A DNA stretch of 64,000 nt from Roseomonas sp. (GTDB lineage Bacteria; Pseudomonadota; Alphaproteobacteria; Acetobacterales; Acetobacteraceae), in NCBI GenBank assembly GCA_020249925.1, contig JADCER010000012.1, positions 310,001-374,000 on the forward strand. Direction: 5' to 3'. The notes under the pieces were generated by a model, which was given only the letters and a program-made list of their open reading frames with translations, had not been told where the DNA came from and did no database searches. Of the stretch, positions 1 to 8,083 are shown piece by piece (the stretch's first letter is position 1; the number at the start of each line of letters is the position of its first letter). A program made the position numbers and the translations under genes.

Positions 1-210
1 CGGCTGAAGCGCGCGATTGGCGCCATAGAGAGTATCAAACACGCAATAGGCATGCGTCGTGATGATGGTGCTGGGGCTGAAGATCGGGTCCAGATTGGCG
101 AGTGCGGCCTGCGGCATGAAGCGCAGCGTGCGCGCGCGGCTAGGCTGCGCCAGGGCAGGCCGCGCCAAAGGTGCGGCCAAGGCGGTGGCGAGAAGTGAAC
201 GACGATACAT
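1..210 (-). CDS. ABC transporter substrate-binding protein, family 5 (partial)
   Basis: The first 70 codons of a minus-strand gene run off the left edge. The start ATG at 208-210 follows a GAAGG ribosome site. The N-terminus (MYRRSLLATALAAPLARPALA) is a signal peptide with a Tat-like RR pair, so the product should be periplasmic. The mature part contains ANLDPIFSPS and a Y-x-V-F-D-T-L-Y-G segment, typical of the start of DppA/OppA-like (SBP_bac_5) binding proteins for peptide- or nickel-type importers. A TPP riboswitch lies about 100 bases upstream on the same strand, so thiamine or a precursor is a plausible ligand (inference). The rest of the transporter is outside the window. Confidence 0.8.
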   Translation of the reverse strand, partial: MYRRSLLATALAAPLARPALAQPSRARTLRFMPQAALANLDPIFSPSTIITTHAYCVFDTLYGANRALQP

Positions 211-262
211 CCCCAATTCCTTCGCTTCCTGTCGGCTAACGCGGGGAAGGGGGCTTTGGCCT

Positions 263-288
263 GGGCTGCGCCAGCCCCGGATAGGGGC
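263..288 (-). promoter_or_regulatory. Candidate expression platform: two overlapping hairpins
   Basis: Read on the minus strand, the stretch between the TPP aptamer and the start codon can fold either as GCCCC-tatcc-GGGGC or as GGGCTG-gcg-CAGCCC. The two stems share the middle G-run, so they exclude each other. This suits a switching element, but no T-tract follows and the ribosome site is about 45 bases away. The switching mechanism is inference. Confidence 0.35.
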
Positions 289-311
289 AAAACGTAAGCG
301 CGCAGGCGATG

Positions 312-401
312 CACCCTTCCCTACGCCGGTCCGAACCGGGTCAGGTTCCAGGGGTCGCGGGTGAAGCCCGCCTCTCAGCCCCAAAAGGGCTCCCCCAGGT
401 G
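312..401 (-). promoter_or_regulatory. TPP (thiamine pyrophosphate) riboswitch aptamer
   Basis: The minus strand carries the conserved core of the THI element. It has GGGGCTGAGAGGCGGG near 366-386, then ACCCCTGGAACCTGACC near 340-356, and ends in GCGTAGGGAA near 317-326. An outer P1 helix can form between CACCT (397-401) and GGGTG (312-316). The aptamer lies 101 bases upstream of the substrate-binding protein gene. In this class, TPP binding normally lowers expression of thiamine synthesis or uptake genes. Nothing else is recognised in the 402-510 interval beyond the ribosome site of the next plus-strand gene. Confidence 0.93.
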
Positions 402-510
402 TCTCAGGCATTTAATTGCGCTCTCAGGCAGGCTTGCGCAAGCCCGGCGGTGGCGCGCGGGGCACGCTCGGGGGTAGAAGGGGCGTAACATTCGCCAAAG
501 GGAAACGCCC

Positions 511-2046
511 ATGTCCAGCACCACCACCCTGCCGCCCGTCATTCGCCTGCATCCTGGTGATGGCGTGGTGATTGCGCGCATTCCACTCACGCCGGGTACG
601 GAAGTCGCCCCTGGCATCAGCGTGGGTGAAAGGCGCATCCCGCCTGGTCATAAGGTCGCGATCCGCCCGCATGCGAAGGGCGAGCCCATCAAGCGCTACG
701 GCCAGATCATCGGCTTTGCGACGGATGCGATTGAACCTGGCGCCTGGGTGCATACGCATAATTGCGAAATGGGCGATTTCGCGCGCGATTACGCCTGGGG
801 CCAGGATGCCAAGCCCACCGATTATGTGGATGTGCCGGCAAGCTTCATGGGGCTACGCCGCGCCGATGGCCGTGTGGCGACACGCAATTACATCGGCATC
901 ATCACATCGGTGAATTGTTCCGCCCATGTCGCTGAATTGATTGCACGCCAGTTCGAGAAAAACCCCATCACCGGCGATGATCCTTTGGCCGCCTGGGGTA
1001 ATGTGGATGGCGTGGTGGCGCTGACGCATAAAACCGGCTGCGGCATGACCATGGATGAACCGCTGCGGCTGCTGCGCCGCACCTTGGCGGGCTTCGCGCG
1101 CCATGCGAATTTTTCCCATGTGATTGCGATCGGCTTGGGCTGTGAAGTCAATCAGCTTGGCCCCATGCTGGAAGAACAGCGCCTCACCGGGCGGCTGCGC
1201 AGCATGGATATTCAGGATAGCGGCGCGCGCGCCACCGTGATGAAGGGCATTGATTTCGTGAAGGAGGTTTTGGCGGAATCCAATACCGCCAAGCGCGAAG
1301 CCGTCCCCGCATCAGAACTTTGCGTCGCACTGCAATGCGGTGGTTCGGATGGCTATTCCGGCATCACCGCCAATCCGGCACTTGGTGCGGCTTCCGATCT
1401 GCTCGTGCGCCATGGCGGCACCGTGATCCTGTCCGAAAGCCCTGAGACCTATGGCGCGGAGCATTTGCTGACGCGCCGCGCGGTTTCGCGTGAAGTGGGC
1501 CAAAAGCTCGTGGACGTCATGCATTGGTGGGAGGATTACACCACCCGCCAGGGTGCCGAGATGAATGCCAACCCATCGCCGGGCAATAAGGCGGGGGGGC
1601 TTACCACCATCCTCGAAAAATCACTCGGTGCCATGGCCAAGGCCGGCACCACCAATCTGGTGGAGGTCTATCGCTACGCCGAACCCGTCACCGCCAAGGG
1701 CTTTGTGTTCATGGACACGCCTGGCTATGACCCGGTGGGGGCTACAGGTCAGGTGGCGGGTGGCGCCAATCTGGTTTGCTTCACCACCGGGCGCGGCAGC
1801 GTCTTTGGCATGAAGCCCGCACCTTCCATCAAGCTTGCCACCAATACCACCATGTATGATCGCCTGTCGGAAGACATGGACATCAATTGCGGCACCATCC
1901 TGACAGGCGGCGAAAGCGTGCAGGAATGCGGCCAGCGCATTTTCGATCTGATGCTGCGCACCGCTTCCGGCGAGCCTACCAAAAGCGAAGCGCTTGGCTT
2001 CGGCGCTCAGGAATTCGCCCCCTGGATGCTGGGAGCCACCATGTGA
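511..2046 (+). CDS. UxaA-family hydro-lyase (altronate/galactarate dehydratase type)
   Basis: A 511-residue protein with an N-terminal SAF domain (about 10-95) fused to a UxaA C-terminal domain (about 110-505), the full-length layout of UxaA and GarD. Visible motifs are H-K-T-G-C-G-M near residue 175 and C-V-A-L-Q-C-G-G-S-D near 271. Members dehydrate sugar acids such as altronate or galactarate to 2-keto-3-deoxy acids using Fe2+. The substrate cannot be assigned here. A GGGAAA ribosome site precedes ATG 511. It overlaps the downstream class II aldolase by four bases, so the pair probably forms a dehydration-cleavage module for a sugar-acid-like compound. Confidence 0.85.
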   Translation: MSSTTTLPPVIRLHPGDGVVIARIPLTPGTEVAPGISVGERRIPPGHKVAIRPHAKGEPIKRYGQIIGFATDAIEPGAWVHTHNCEMGDFARDYAWGQDAKPTDYVDVPASFMGLRRADGRVATRNYIGIITSVNCSAHVAELIARQFEKNPITGDDPLAAWGNVDGVVALTHKTGCGMTMDEPLRLLRRTLAGFARHANFSHVIAIGLGCEVNQLGPMLEEQRLTGRLRSMDIQDSGARATVMKGIDFVKEVLAESNTAKREAVPASELCVALQCGGSDGYSGITANPALGAASDLLVRHGGTVILSESPETYGAEHLLTRRAVSREVGQKLVDVMHWWEDYTTRQGAEMNANPSPGNKAGGLTTILEKSLGAMAKAGTTNLVEVYRYAEPVTAKGFVFMDTPGYDPVGATGQVAGGANLVCFTTGRGSVFGMKPAPSIKLATNTTMYDRLSEDMDINCGTILTGGESVQECGQRIFDLMLRTASGEPTKSEALGFGAQEFAPWMLGATM

Positions 2047-2684
2047 CCCGCGCTGAGGCGAAGCGAGAGGTTCTGCGCGTCGCGCAAGCTTTGGATCAGG
2101 CGGGCATGATGCCCTCCAAATCCGGCAATGTATCGGTGCGTGATGCCAAGGGCTTCATCATTACCCCCGCTGGCCTGCCCTATGCGCGGACCACGGCGGC
2201 GGATCTGGTGACCACGGGGTTGGATGGCAGCCCGCTTGGCCGCGCGAAACATCGGCCTTCATCGGAATGGCGCCTGCATGCGGCGATTTACGCGGCGCGG
2301 ACTGATGTGGCGGCCGTGGTGCATACGCATTCGCCGCGCGCGACCGCACTTTCCTGTGCGCGGAAGGGCATTCCGCCCCTGCATTACATGGTGCTGCTTG
2401 CGGGTGGGCCGATTGCCTGCGCGGAGCACGCCACCGCGGGCACGCAGTCGCTGGCGGAAAATGCGCTCCGCGCGCTTACCGCGCGGCGGGCGGTATTGCT
2501 GGCCAATCATGGTGTGGTGGCGGTTGGTACGACGCTGGCGGCGGCGCATGCGCTGGCCTTGGAGGTTGAGAATCTTGCCGGCCAATACCTCGATCTATTG
2601 GCGGCGGGGCTGAAGCCCGTCTTGTTGACGGATGCGCAATTGGCCGAAGCGGCCAAGCATTTCGCGGGCTATGGGCGGGGTTGA
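2043..2684 (+). CDS. Class II aldolase/adducin family protein (fuculose-phosphate aldolase-like)
   Basis: A 213-residue aldolase. The start chosen is GTG 2043, which overlaps the upstream stop as GTGA; an upstream ATG in the same frame (1887) would lie deep inside the dehydratase gene and is rejected. Family signatures are S-G-N-V-S near residue 22, the Zn-binding V-V-H-T-H-S near 88 and L-L-A-N-H-G-V near 155. The enzymes cleave 2-keto or aldol sugar phosphates with a divalent metal. It probably acts on the product of the upstream dehydratase, but its own substrate is unknown. Confidence 0.88.
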   Translation: MTRAEAKREVLRVAQALDQAGMMPSKSGNVSVRDAKGFIITPAGLPYARTTAADLVTTGLDGSPLGRAKHRPSSEWRLHAAIYAARTDVAAVVHTHSPRATALSCARKGIPPLHYMVLLAGGPIACAEHATAGTQSLAENALRALTARRAVLLANHGVVAVGTTLAAAHALALEVENLAGQYLDLLAAGLKPVLLTDAQLAEAAKHFAGYGRG

Positions 2685-2757
2685 GCGGCCTCACCCAAGT
2701 GGAGTCAGTTGCTCCCCCCAAAAAACTCGATCAAACACGGGATGATGGCAGCGCGGG

Positions 2758-4386
2758 TTAGCCACCCATCCTGATATTGGGCGCGGGCTGGCCTTCAATC
2801 ACCACATTCACGCAAGCGGGCTTGCCGGAGGCAAAGGCGCGTTCCAGCGCAGGCGCGATATCTTCGGCGCGCGTGACGTATTCGCCATGTCCGCCCAGCG
2901 CCACCGCCACCAGGTCATAACGCGTGCCGGGGGCCAATTCGCAGCCATGGGTGCGGTTGGCGCCGTAGTCGCGCTTCTGGATTTCATATTCCGCATTCCA
3001 GCGGGAATCATTGCCGACCACCGCGACGAAAGGCAGCTTGTGGCGGCAGGCAGTGTCGAATTCCGCCATATGGAAGCCGAAAGTCCCATCGCCCATGATC
3101 GCCAGAATGCGCGCTTCGGGCTTGGCCGCGCGTGCTGCCATGGCGAAGGGGATGGATGGCCCGATAGCGCCCGCCAGGCCATTGATGATCCGCGTTGGCG
3201 CGGCAAGGATCGCCTGCGCCCATTGGCCGATTTCCCCGCCATCGCTGATCAGGACGGGGTCTTGGGCTTCATCCAAAAATGGCTTGGCCGCCTGAAACAA
3301 TGTCGCCGGATGAATGGGGCCGCCCGTAGCGCCCGCCAAAGCCGCCCAGGCGGGCGGGCGGAAGGCCAGGGCCTCCGCAAGCCGTGCCGCCCAGGTCTTA
3401 TTGGCGTGGGGCTTCACGGCGCGCGTCAGCGCCTCGGTCGCCTCAGAAGCGCTTGCCACCGCCGAGAGCGCGACCCGCCCCGGCAAGGCCCGCGCACCGC
3501 GCGCAATCACGCCGGCATCGGGGTCAATCTGGATGAAGCGCGCTTCCGCCGAAATCCCCGGCGCACGGCCGAAGCGGAGCGAGAAATCAAGCGCCTTGCC
3601 AACGAGCACCACCAAATCGGCCTCAGCCAATACCCCGGCATAGGCACCAAGCGAGGGATCATTCAGCCCGCGCGGGCTTTCCATCGGGATCACGGGCAGG
3701 CCGGCAGCGGCGCCAAGCGCGGCCAGCAGCGGCTTGCCGCGCGGGCTGCACAAGGCGGGCGGTGCCAAAATGACGGGCCGCGCCGCTGCCGCGATCATCC
3801 CCGCAATCGCCTGTGCTGTGCCCTCGCCAAGCGGCATGGGCTCAGCGCCGAAGGCGGCGGCGTCGGGAAGCGCGGGGGCGGCGATGCGCGCATCCATCAG
3901 ATCGGTCGGCAGGCTGAGATGCACTGGGCCGGGCCGCCCTGACCGTGCAACGCGAAAGGCGCGCGCCACATCGGCGCCAATCCCCGCCGTGCTGGATGCG
4001 GTGAAGGAAAGTTTTGTCAGCGGTTCGGCGATATCTGCCTGGCGCATTTCTTGGAAACTGCCCATGCCCAATTCGCGCAAGGGCGCATGGCCGGAAAGCA
4101 GCACGACCGGCACCTCACCCGCCATGGCAGTCGGCATGGCAGCAATGGCATTGGTATGGCCCTGCCCGCCTGTCACCATCGCCACGCCAACCTCGCCCGT
4201 CAGCCTTGCCCAGGCATCGGCCATATGCACCGCGGCGGCTTCCTGGCGGGTATGCACAAGCTCAATCCCGCTGCCGAGCAAGGCATCGAAGATTGTCATG
4301 ATGTGATTGCCCGAAAGCGTGAAAATGCGGCTGACGCCAGCGCGCTTCAGCGCCGCCACCAGAATATCCGCCCCGCGTTGTTCCAT
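2758..4386 (-). CDS. ThDP-dependent enzyme, acetolactate synthase-like
   Basis: A 542-residue thiamine-diphosphate enzyme with the three-domain layout of acetolactate synthase, benzoylformate decarboxylase and oxalyl-CoA decarboxylase. The catalytic Glu is E49 in H-T-R-Q-E-A-A-A. The ThDP/Mg motif starts at G-D-G-T-F-G-F-H near residue 432 and ends about 25 residues later at V-V-G-N-D. An AGGAGGAAG ribosome site precedes the ATG at 4384-4386. It is divergent from the sdh-like operon across a 72-base gap that holds a perfect palindrome. No small regulatory subunit is adjacent, so a catabolic lyase or decarboxylase is likelier than branched-chain synthesis. The substrate is unknown. Confidence 0.8.
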   Translation of the reverse strand: MEQRGADILVAALKRAGVSRIFTLSGNHIMTIFDALLGSGIELVHTRQEAAAVHMADAWARLTGEVGVAMVTGGQGHTNAIAAMPTAMAGEVPVVLLSGHAPLRELGMGSFQEMRQADIAEPLTKLSFTASSTAGIGADVARAFRVARSGRPGPVHLSLPTDLMDARIAAPALPDAAAFGAEPMPLGEGTAQAIAGMIAAAARPVILAPPALCSPRGKPLLAALGAAAGLPVIPMESPRGLNDPSLGAYAGVLAEADLVVLVGKALDFSLRFGRAPGISAEARFIQIDPDAGVIARGARALPGRVALSAVASASEATEALTRAVKPHANKTWAARLAEALAFRPPAWAALAGATGGPIHPATLFQAAKPFLDEAQDPVLISDGGEIGQWAQAILAAPTRIINGLAGAIGPSIPFAMAARAAKPEARILAIMGDGTFGFHMAEFDTACRHKLPFVAVVGNDSRWNAEYEIQKRDYGANRTHGCELAPGTRYDLVAVALGGHGEYVTRAEDIAPALERAFASGKPACVNVVIEGQPAPNIRMGG

Positions 4387-4422
4387 GCCTGCTTCCTCCT
4401 GTTACATGCAGCAGGCCATGGG

Positions 4423-4439
4423 CTGGACAGGCTGTCCAG
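4423..4439. promoter_or_regulatory. Perfect 17-bp palindrome, candidate operator
   Basis: CTGGACAG-G-CTGTCCAG is an exact inverted repeat (8 + 1 + 8). It sits between the divergent starts of the ThDP enzyme (4386) and the iron-sulfur subunit gene (4459). The position and symmetry fit binding by a dimeric repressor or activator. No regulator gene adjoins it, and the cognate protein is unknown. Confidence 0.5.
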
Positions 4440-4458
4440 TGGCCTTACTCTGAACGTC

Positions 4459-5196
4459 ATGGAACAGCTCAAGGTCAGTGTCTGGCGGGGAGAGGATGCG
4501 GGCGGTTTTGCGCGCTATGATGTGCCGGCGCGCGACAATCAGACCGTGCTGGATGTTGTCACCCATATCCAGCGCGAATTGGACCCAAGCCTTGCCTATC
4601 GCTTCGCCTGCCGCGTTGGCATGTGCGGGTCTTGCGCGATGACGGTGAATGGCCGTGCGCGCTGGACCTGCCGGACGCATGTCCGCAAGGTGGTGGGTGC
4701 CGATGGCGCTTTGGAATTGCGCCCCCTGGCCAATCTGCCGGTGATCCGCGACCTGGCGGCTGATCTGGCGCCCTTCTTTGACAAATGGCAGCGCGCGCAA
4801 GGGTTTTTCCAGCCAAAGGACGCGCCTGATGGCGCCGTGCCGGATGAGTTCGCCGTGGTCGCGCCCGGCAGCAAGGCCAGGCGCGAAGCCGATGCCGGCA
4901 TTGAATGCATTGGCTGCGCCGTTTGCTACGCTTCCTGCGATATTGTCGCCTGGAATGGCGATTATCTGGGGCCGGCGGCGCTGAATCGTGCCTGGACGCT
5001 CGTGAATGATGCGCGTGATGGCGCGCGTGGCGAAAGGCTGGATGCGGTGGCGGGCGATGCGGGTTGCCATTCCTGCCATTCCACCCGTTCCTGCACGGAA
5101 CGCTGCCCAAAACAGATTGACCCATCAGGCGCCATTGCCGGGCTGAAGCGGACCTTGTTCTGGGAGAGCCTGTTCGGCGACAAGCGCCATGGCTGA
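4459..5196 (+). CDS. Succinate dehydrogenase/fumarate reductase iron-sulfur subunit
   Basis: A 245-residue FrdB/SdhB-type electron-transfer subunit. The [2Fe-2S] ligands are C51, C56, C59 and C71 (C-x4-C-x2-C-x11-C). The [4Fe-4S] motif C-x2-C-x2-C-x3-C begins near C150. The third cluster motif C-H-S-T-R-S-C-T-E-R-C-P-K lies near 205-217, with an extra Cys just before it. The start ATG 4459 was chosen because the family N-terminus begins there; an in-frame ATG at 4051 lies inside the opposite gene. The ribosome site is weak. It overlaps the next membrane subunit gene and passes electrons between the flavoprotein encoded at 8688 and the membrane anchor. Confidence 0.9.
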   Translation: MEQLKVSVWRGEDAGGFARYDVPARDNQTVLDVVTHIQRELDPSLAYRFACRVGMCGSCAMTVNGRARWTCRTHVRKVVGADGALELRPLANLPVIRDLAADLAPFFDKWQRAQGFFQPKDAPDGAVPDEFAVVAPGSKARREADAGIECIGCAVCYASCDIVAWNGDYLGPAALNRAWTLVNDARDGARGERLDAVAGDAGCHSCHSTRSCTERCPKQIDPSGAIAGLKRTLFWESLFGDKRHG

Positions 5197-5536
5197 TAGG
5201 GCCGCACGTGGTCAGGCGCATCTTTGGGTGGTGCAGCGCATCACCGCCATGATCCTGGCGCTTGCCGTGCTGGTGCATCTGATCACCATCATCACCGCCG
5301 TGCGTGGCGGGCTTTCCGCGCGGGAGATTTTGGCGCGCACCCAGGGTTCCGAAGCTTGGCTGATCTTTTATGTGATCTTTGCGCTGGCGGCTGGGCTGCA
5401 TGGCGCGATTGGGCTCCGCAACATCGCGGGCGAGACGCTTGGCTGGCGCGGGCGGGGCCTTGATTTCTGCTGGCTTGGGCTTGGGCTGCTGACAGCGGCT
5501 TTTGGTATCCGCGCGGCCTTGGGGCTTTACGCCTGA
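5189..5536 (+). CDS. SdhC/SdhD-like cytochrome b membrane anchor, subunit 1
   Basis: A 115-residue protein with three hydrophobic helices (about 18-38, 55-78 and 90-110). Q-R-I-T-A-M near residue 16 and conserved histidines at the first helix end (V-L-V-H-L) and in G-L-H-G-A-I-G-L-R match the heme- and quinone-binding anchor of complex II. It overlaps the iron-sulfur gene by 8 bases and abuts the second anchor gene at 5536, so the order is B-C-D with the flavoprotein gene about 3 kb downstream. Confidence 0.82.
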   Translation: MADRAARGQAHLWVVQRITAMILALAVLVHLITIITAVRGGLSAREILARTQGSEAWLIFYVIFALAAGLHGAIGLRNIAGETLGWRGRGLDFCWLGLGLLTAAFGIRAALGLYA

Positions 5537-5877
5537 TGGATTTCCGCGCGCGTTCCCACCCAAGCTGGATCGGCTTTGCCGTGCATCGGGTCTCTGGCCT
5601 TTTTCTGGCGTTGTTTTTGCCGCTGCATTTCTGGGCACTCGGCAGCGCCATTCAGGGGGAAGCGCGGCTGGATGGATTCTTGCGCTGGGCAGAAAACCCC
5701 TTGGTGAAGGCGGCGGAAACCGCGCTGGTCATCCTGCTGGCGGCGCATCTCGCGGGTGGTTTGCGCGTCATGGCGCTGGAGTTCCTGGGCTGGGGGCGGG
5801 CGCAAAAGGATCTGGTGGCGGCCTCCTTCGGGCTTGCCCTGCTGGTGGGATTGGTCTTCCTGTTCAATGTCTTTTGA
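5536..5877 (+). CDS. SdhC/SdhD-like cytochrome b membrane anchor, subunit 2
   Basis: A 113-residue three-helix membrane protein. H-R-V-S-G-L-F-L-A-L-F (about 17-27) followed by L-P-L-H-F-W is the classic SdhC signature (SerHisArg region and heme histidine). A second histidine lies in A-A-H-L-A-G-G-L-R. The start shares one base with the preceding stop. It would pair with the 5189 gene product to anchor the iron-sulfur and flavoprotein subunits and deliver electrons to, or take them from, quinone. Confidence 0.83.
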   Translation: MDFRARSHPSWIGFAVHRVSGLFLALFLPLHFWALGSAIQGEARLDGFLRWAENPLVKAAETALVILLAAHLAGGLRVMALEFLGWGRAQKDLVAASFGLALLVGLVFLFNVF

Positions 5878-6598
5878 TCTTCTGGCGCTGCTCGGCGGCT
5901 GCTTCATCGCCGCCTTCTGCTCGGGCTTGGCGGGCTTTGCCTTCAACCTGGTGGCGGCGGGAATCCTGTATCACTGGGTCACCCCGCAGGAGATCGCGCC
6001 AGTTCTGGTACTGGGATCACTCCTGATCCAAAGCGTGACCCTGCGTGTGGTCTGGCCGGCCATCTGTTGGCCGGTGCTGAAGCCCTATGTTTTCGCGGGT
6101 GCCCTGGGCACGCCCTTTGGCGTTTGGGCGCTGAGTGTCGTTGAAGCGCGCGTGATTGTGGCCGGCATCGGGATTTTATTGGTGGGCTATGCCGGCTTCA
6201 TGCTGGCGCGGATTGCGCTGCGCCTGGCGCCACCCAAACTCGCCGCCGGGCAGCGCGCCGATGCGGTGGTGGGGTTTTTCGCGGGCGCCTTGGGCGGCAT
6301 TGGCGGGTTTTCCGGCGCGCTGCCTTCCATGTGGACGGATGTGAAGGGCCTTAGAAAGGATGAAGCCCGCGCGATTTTCCAGCCTTTCATTGTGGTGATG
6401 CAAATCATCGCCGCGGCTGGCTTGGCCTATGCCGGGTTTTTCACGCTGGACACCGCCAAGACGCTGCTGATCGCCCTGCCCGCCTTGGGTCTTGGCACCT
6501 GGCTTGGCCTGCAAGCCTATCGCGTGATCCCGGCCGAGGGGTTCCGCCTGGTGCTTTTGGGGCTGCTGTTTTTGTCGGGCCTTTCGCTGGTGCTGTGA
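5867..6598 (+). CDS. TSUP-family (TauE/SafE) membrane permease
   Basis: A 243-residue polytopic protein with about seven or eight hydrophobic helices and the repeated glycine-rich segments of the sulfite exporter TauE/SafE family (F-F-A-G-A-L-G-G-I-G-G-F-S-G near 144-157). The chosen start ATG 5867 overlaps the anchor gene by 11 bases; an upstream in-frame ATG at 5756 would add out-of-frame translation of the anchor gene. Family members export sulfite, sulfoacetate or organic anions. Here a dicarboxylate or similar anion is conceivable from the operon, but this is inference. Confidence 0.85.
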   Translation: MSFDLLALLGGCFIAAFCSGLAGFAFNLVAAGILYHWVTPQEIAPVLVLGSLLIQSVTLRVVWPAICWPVLKPYVFAGALGTPFGVWALSVVEARVIVAGIGILLVGYAGFMLARIALRLAPPKLAAGQRADAVVGFFAGALGGIGGFSGALPSMWTDVKGLRKDEARAIFQPFIVVMQIIAAAGLAYAGFFTLDTAKTLLIALPALGLGTWLGLQAYRVIPAEGFRLVLLGLLFLSGLSLVL

Positions 6599-6655
6599 AA
6601 CGCTTTCATCCTGCCGGCGCTTGTGGGAAACTACGCTCACCGGGGGGATGACTGC

Positions 6656-7564
6656 ATGAGCCTGATGTCAAAGACCGAAATCGCGCCATTGGTTGTGACG
6701 CCGGAGGCGATCGAGGAAGCGGCCAAGCTGCTTTATATCCGCGCCTGCAAAATCCTGCCCGATGATATCAAGGCCGGCTTCACGCGGCTGGATGCTACTG
6801 AGACCGATGCCACCGCCAAGACCATCCTGGCCACGATGATTGAGAATATTGGCGTGGCGGAGCGGATGGATAATCTGCTCTGTCAGGATACCGGCATCCC
6901 GATCTTTAACCTGCTGATCGGGCGCAATGTGGCGGTGGATGGCTTTGCGCTGAAGGAAGCCATTGCCCGCGGCACGGCGCGCGCCACGCACGAACACCCG
7001 CTACGGTCTTCGGTGGTGCATCCCATCACGCGCAAGAATGCGCATACGTCGTGCGGCGAACGCGTGCCCGTGATCAATATTGATTTCACCGATGCGGATC
7101 GCGAATTGCGGTTGGAGATGATCCCGAAGGGATCGGGCTCAGAAAACGGGTCCTTCCTGCAAATGCTGATCCCGGCCGATGGGCTTGCTGCCGTGAAGCG
7201 CTTTGTGGTGGACCGCGTGATCCAGGCCGGCGGCAAGGTCTGCCCGCCGACCATTGTGGGTGTGGGTGTTGGTGGCACTTCCGATCTTTGCATGCATTTG
7301 GCGAAGATTGCGGCGACGCGCCCGCTTGGATCACGCTGCACCGATGCGGAAGGGGCGAAGCTGGAAGCGGAGCTTTCGGAAGCGGTGAATGCGCTTGGCA
7401 TTGGCCCGCAAGGCTTGGGCGGTGACAGCACTTCCTTCGCCGTGCATGTGGAAACGGCGGCAACGCATATCACCATGAACCCGGTGGCGGTGAATATCCA
7501 ATGCCATAGCGCGCGGCGCGCAAGCGCCACCTTCACCCCCGCCGGCATCAGTATTGGATTCTGA
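6656..7564 (+). CDS. Class I fumarase/L-tartrate dehydratase alpha subunit
   Basis: A 302-residue protein matching the size of TtdA and of the N-terminal half of class I fumarases. Three cysteines suited to bind a [4Fe-4S] cluster are visible: N-L-L-C-Q-D-T-G near 81, G-K-V-C-P-P-T near 195 and N-I-Q-C-H-S-A-R near 283. The ATG at 6656 is preferred over 6623 because a GGGGGG ribosome site ends about 9 bases upstream. The beta subunit is encoded separately at 8080, beyond a GNAT gene. With the complex II-like genes, fumarate hydration is more likely than tartrate dehydration, though sequence alone does not settle this. Confidence 0.88.
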   Translation: MSLMSKTEIAPLVVTPEAIEEAAKLLYIRACKILPDDIKAGFTRLDATETDATAKTILATMIENIGVAERMDNLLCQDTGIPIFNLLIGRNVAVDGFALKEAIARGTARATHEHPLRSSVVHPITRKNAHTSCGERVPVINIDFTDADRELRLEMIPKGSGSENGSFLQMLIPADGLAAVKRFVVDRVIQAGGKVCPPTIVGVGVGGTSDLCMHLAKIAATRPLGSRCTDAEGAKLEAELSEAVNALGIGPQGLGGDSTSFAVHVETAATHITMNPVAVNIQCHSARRASATFTPAGISIGF

Positions 7565-7567
7565 ACC

Positions 7568-8083
7568 ATGTCTTCCGCCAGCATTACTGTGGTATTGGCA
7601 GGGCCAGCGGATCGCCCGGCGCTGATGCGCGTGCTGGCGGAAATGAGCGCCTATTATGATGAGTTTTCGGGCCGAAAGCGCCTGGTTGCGGCGGCCGAAG
7701 CATTGACCGCGCCAGCCAATCGCGCCGGCCCCTTTTGCCTGATTGCGCGTGCGGGGGATGAACCCGCGGGGCTGGTTTCGCTTTCGGGATTTTTCCCGGC
7801 GCGGGATTTCACCTGGGGGCTTTTGCTCAAGGATGTTTTCGTGCTGGAGGCGCATCGCGGCACGCGCGCCGCCCGCGCCCTGATGCGCGGCGCGATGCGC
7901 TTTGCCGCAACTGGTGGCTATAGCTGTGTTGAATGGGGTGCGGGTGAGGAAAATCTGCGCGCCCGTGCCTTTTTCGCCAATCTTGGCGTGGCGCCCACGG
8001 CGCGGCTTTTCTACCGCCTGGAAGATGAGGCCTTGGCCGAAGCCGCCCATGGGCTATGGCCAGTGCCGGAGGAAGAGACATGA
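7568..8083 (+). CDS. GNAT-family N-acetyltransferase
   Basis: A 171-residue protein with the GNAT fold. The central V-F-V-L-E-A-H-R-G-T-R-A-A-R-A-L region (about 92-107) corresponds to the acetyl-CoA-binding R/Q-x-x-G-x-A/G loop. It is followed by an N-x-x-A-R-A-F-F-A-N-L-G segment near 138, typical of the last motif. It lies three bases after the fumarase alpha gene and overlaps the beta gene by four bases (ATGA). It therefore interrupts the two subunit genes within one transcript. The substrate is unknown. Confidence 0.85.
   Translation: MSSASITVVLAGPADRPALMRVLAEMSAYYDEFSGRKRLVAAAEALTAPANRAGPFCLIARAGDEPAGLVSLSGFFPARDFTWGLLLKDVFVLEAHRGTRAARALMRGAMRFAATGGYSCVEWGAGEENLRARAFFANLGVAPTARLFYRLEDEALAEAAHGLWPVPEEET

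Noticed and set aside
59..364. Plus-strand ORF over the left end
   Set aside because: It runs through the TPP aptamer on the other strand and opposite the binding-protein signal peptide; Arg/Ala/Gly-rich with no ribosome site.
2700..2735. GGAG/CTCC repeat followed by an A-run between the aldolase and ThDP genes
   Set aside because: Only a 4-bp stem; too weak to call a bidirectional terminator.
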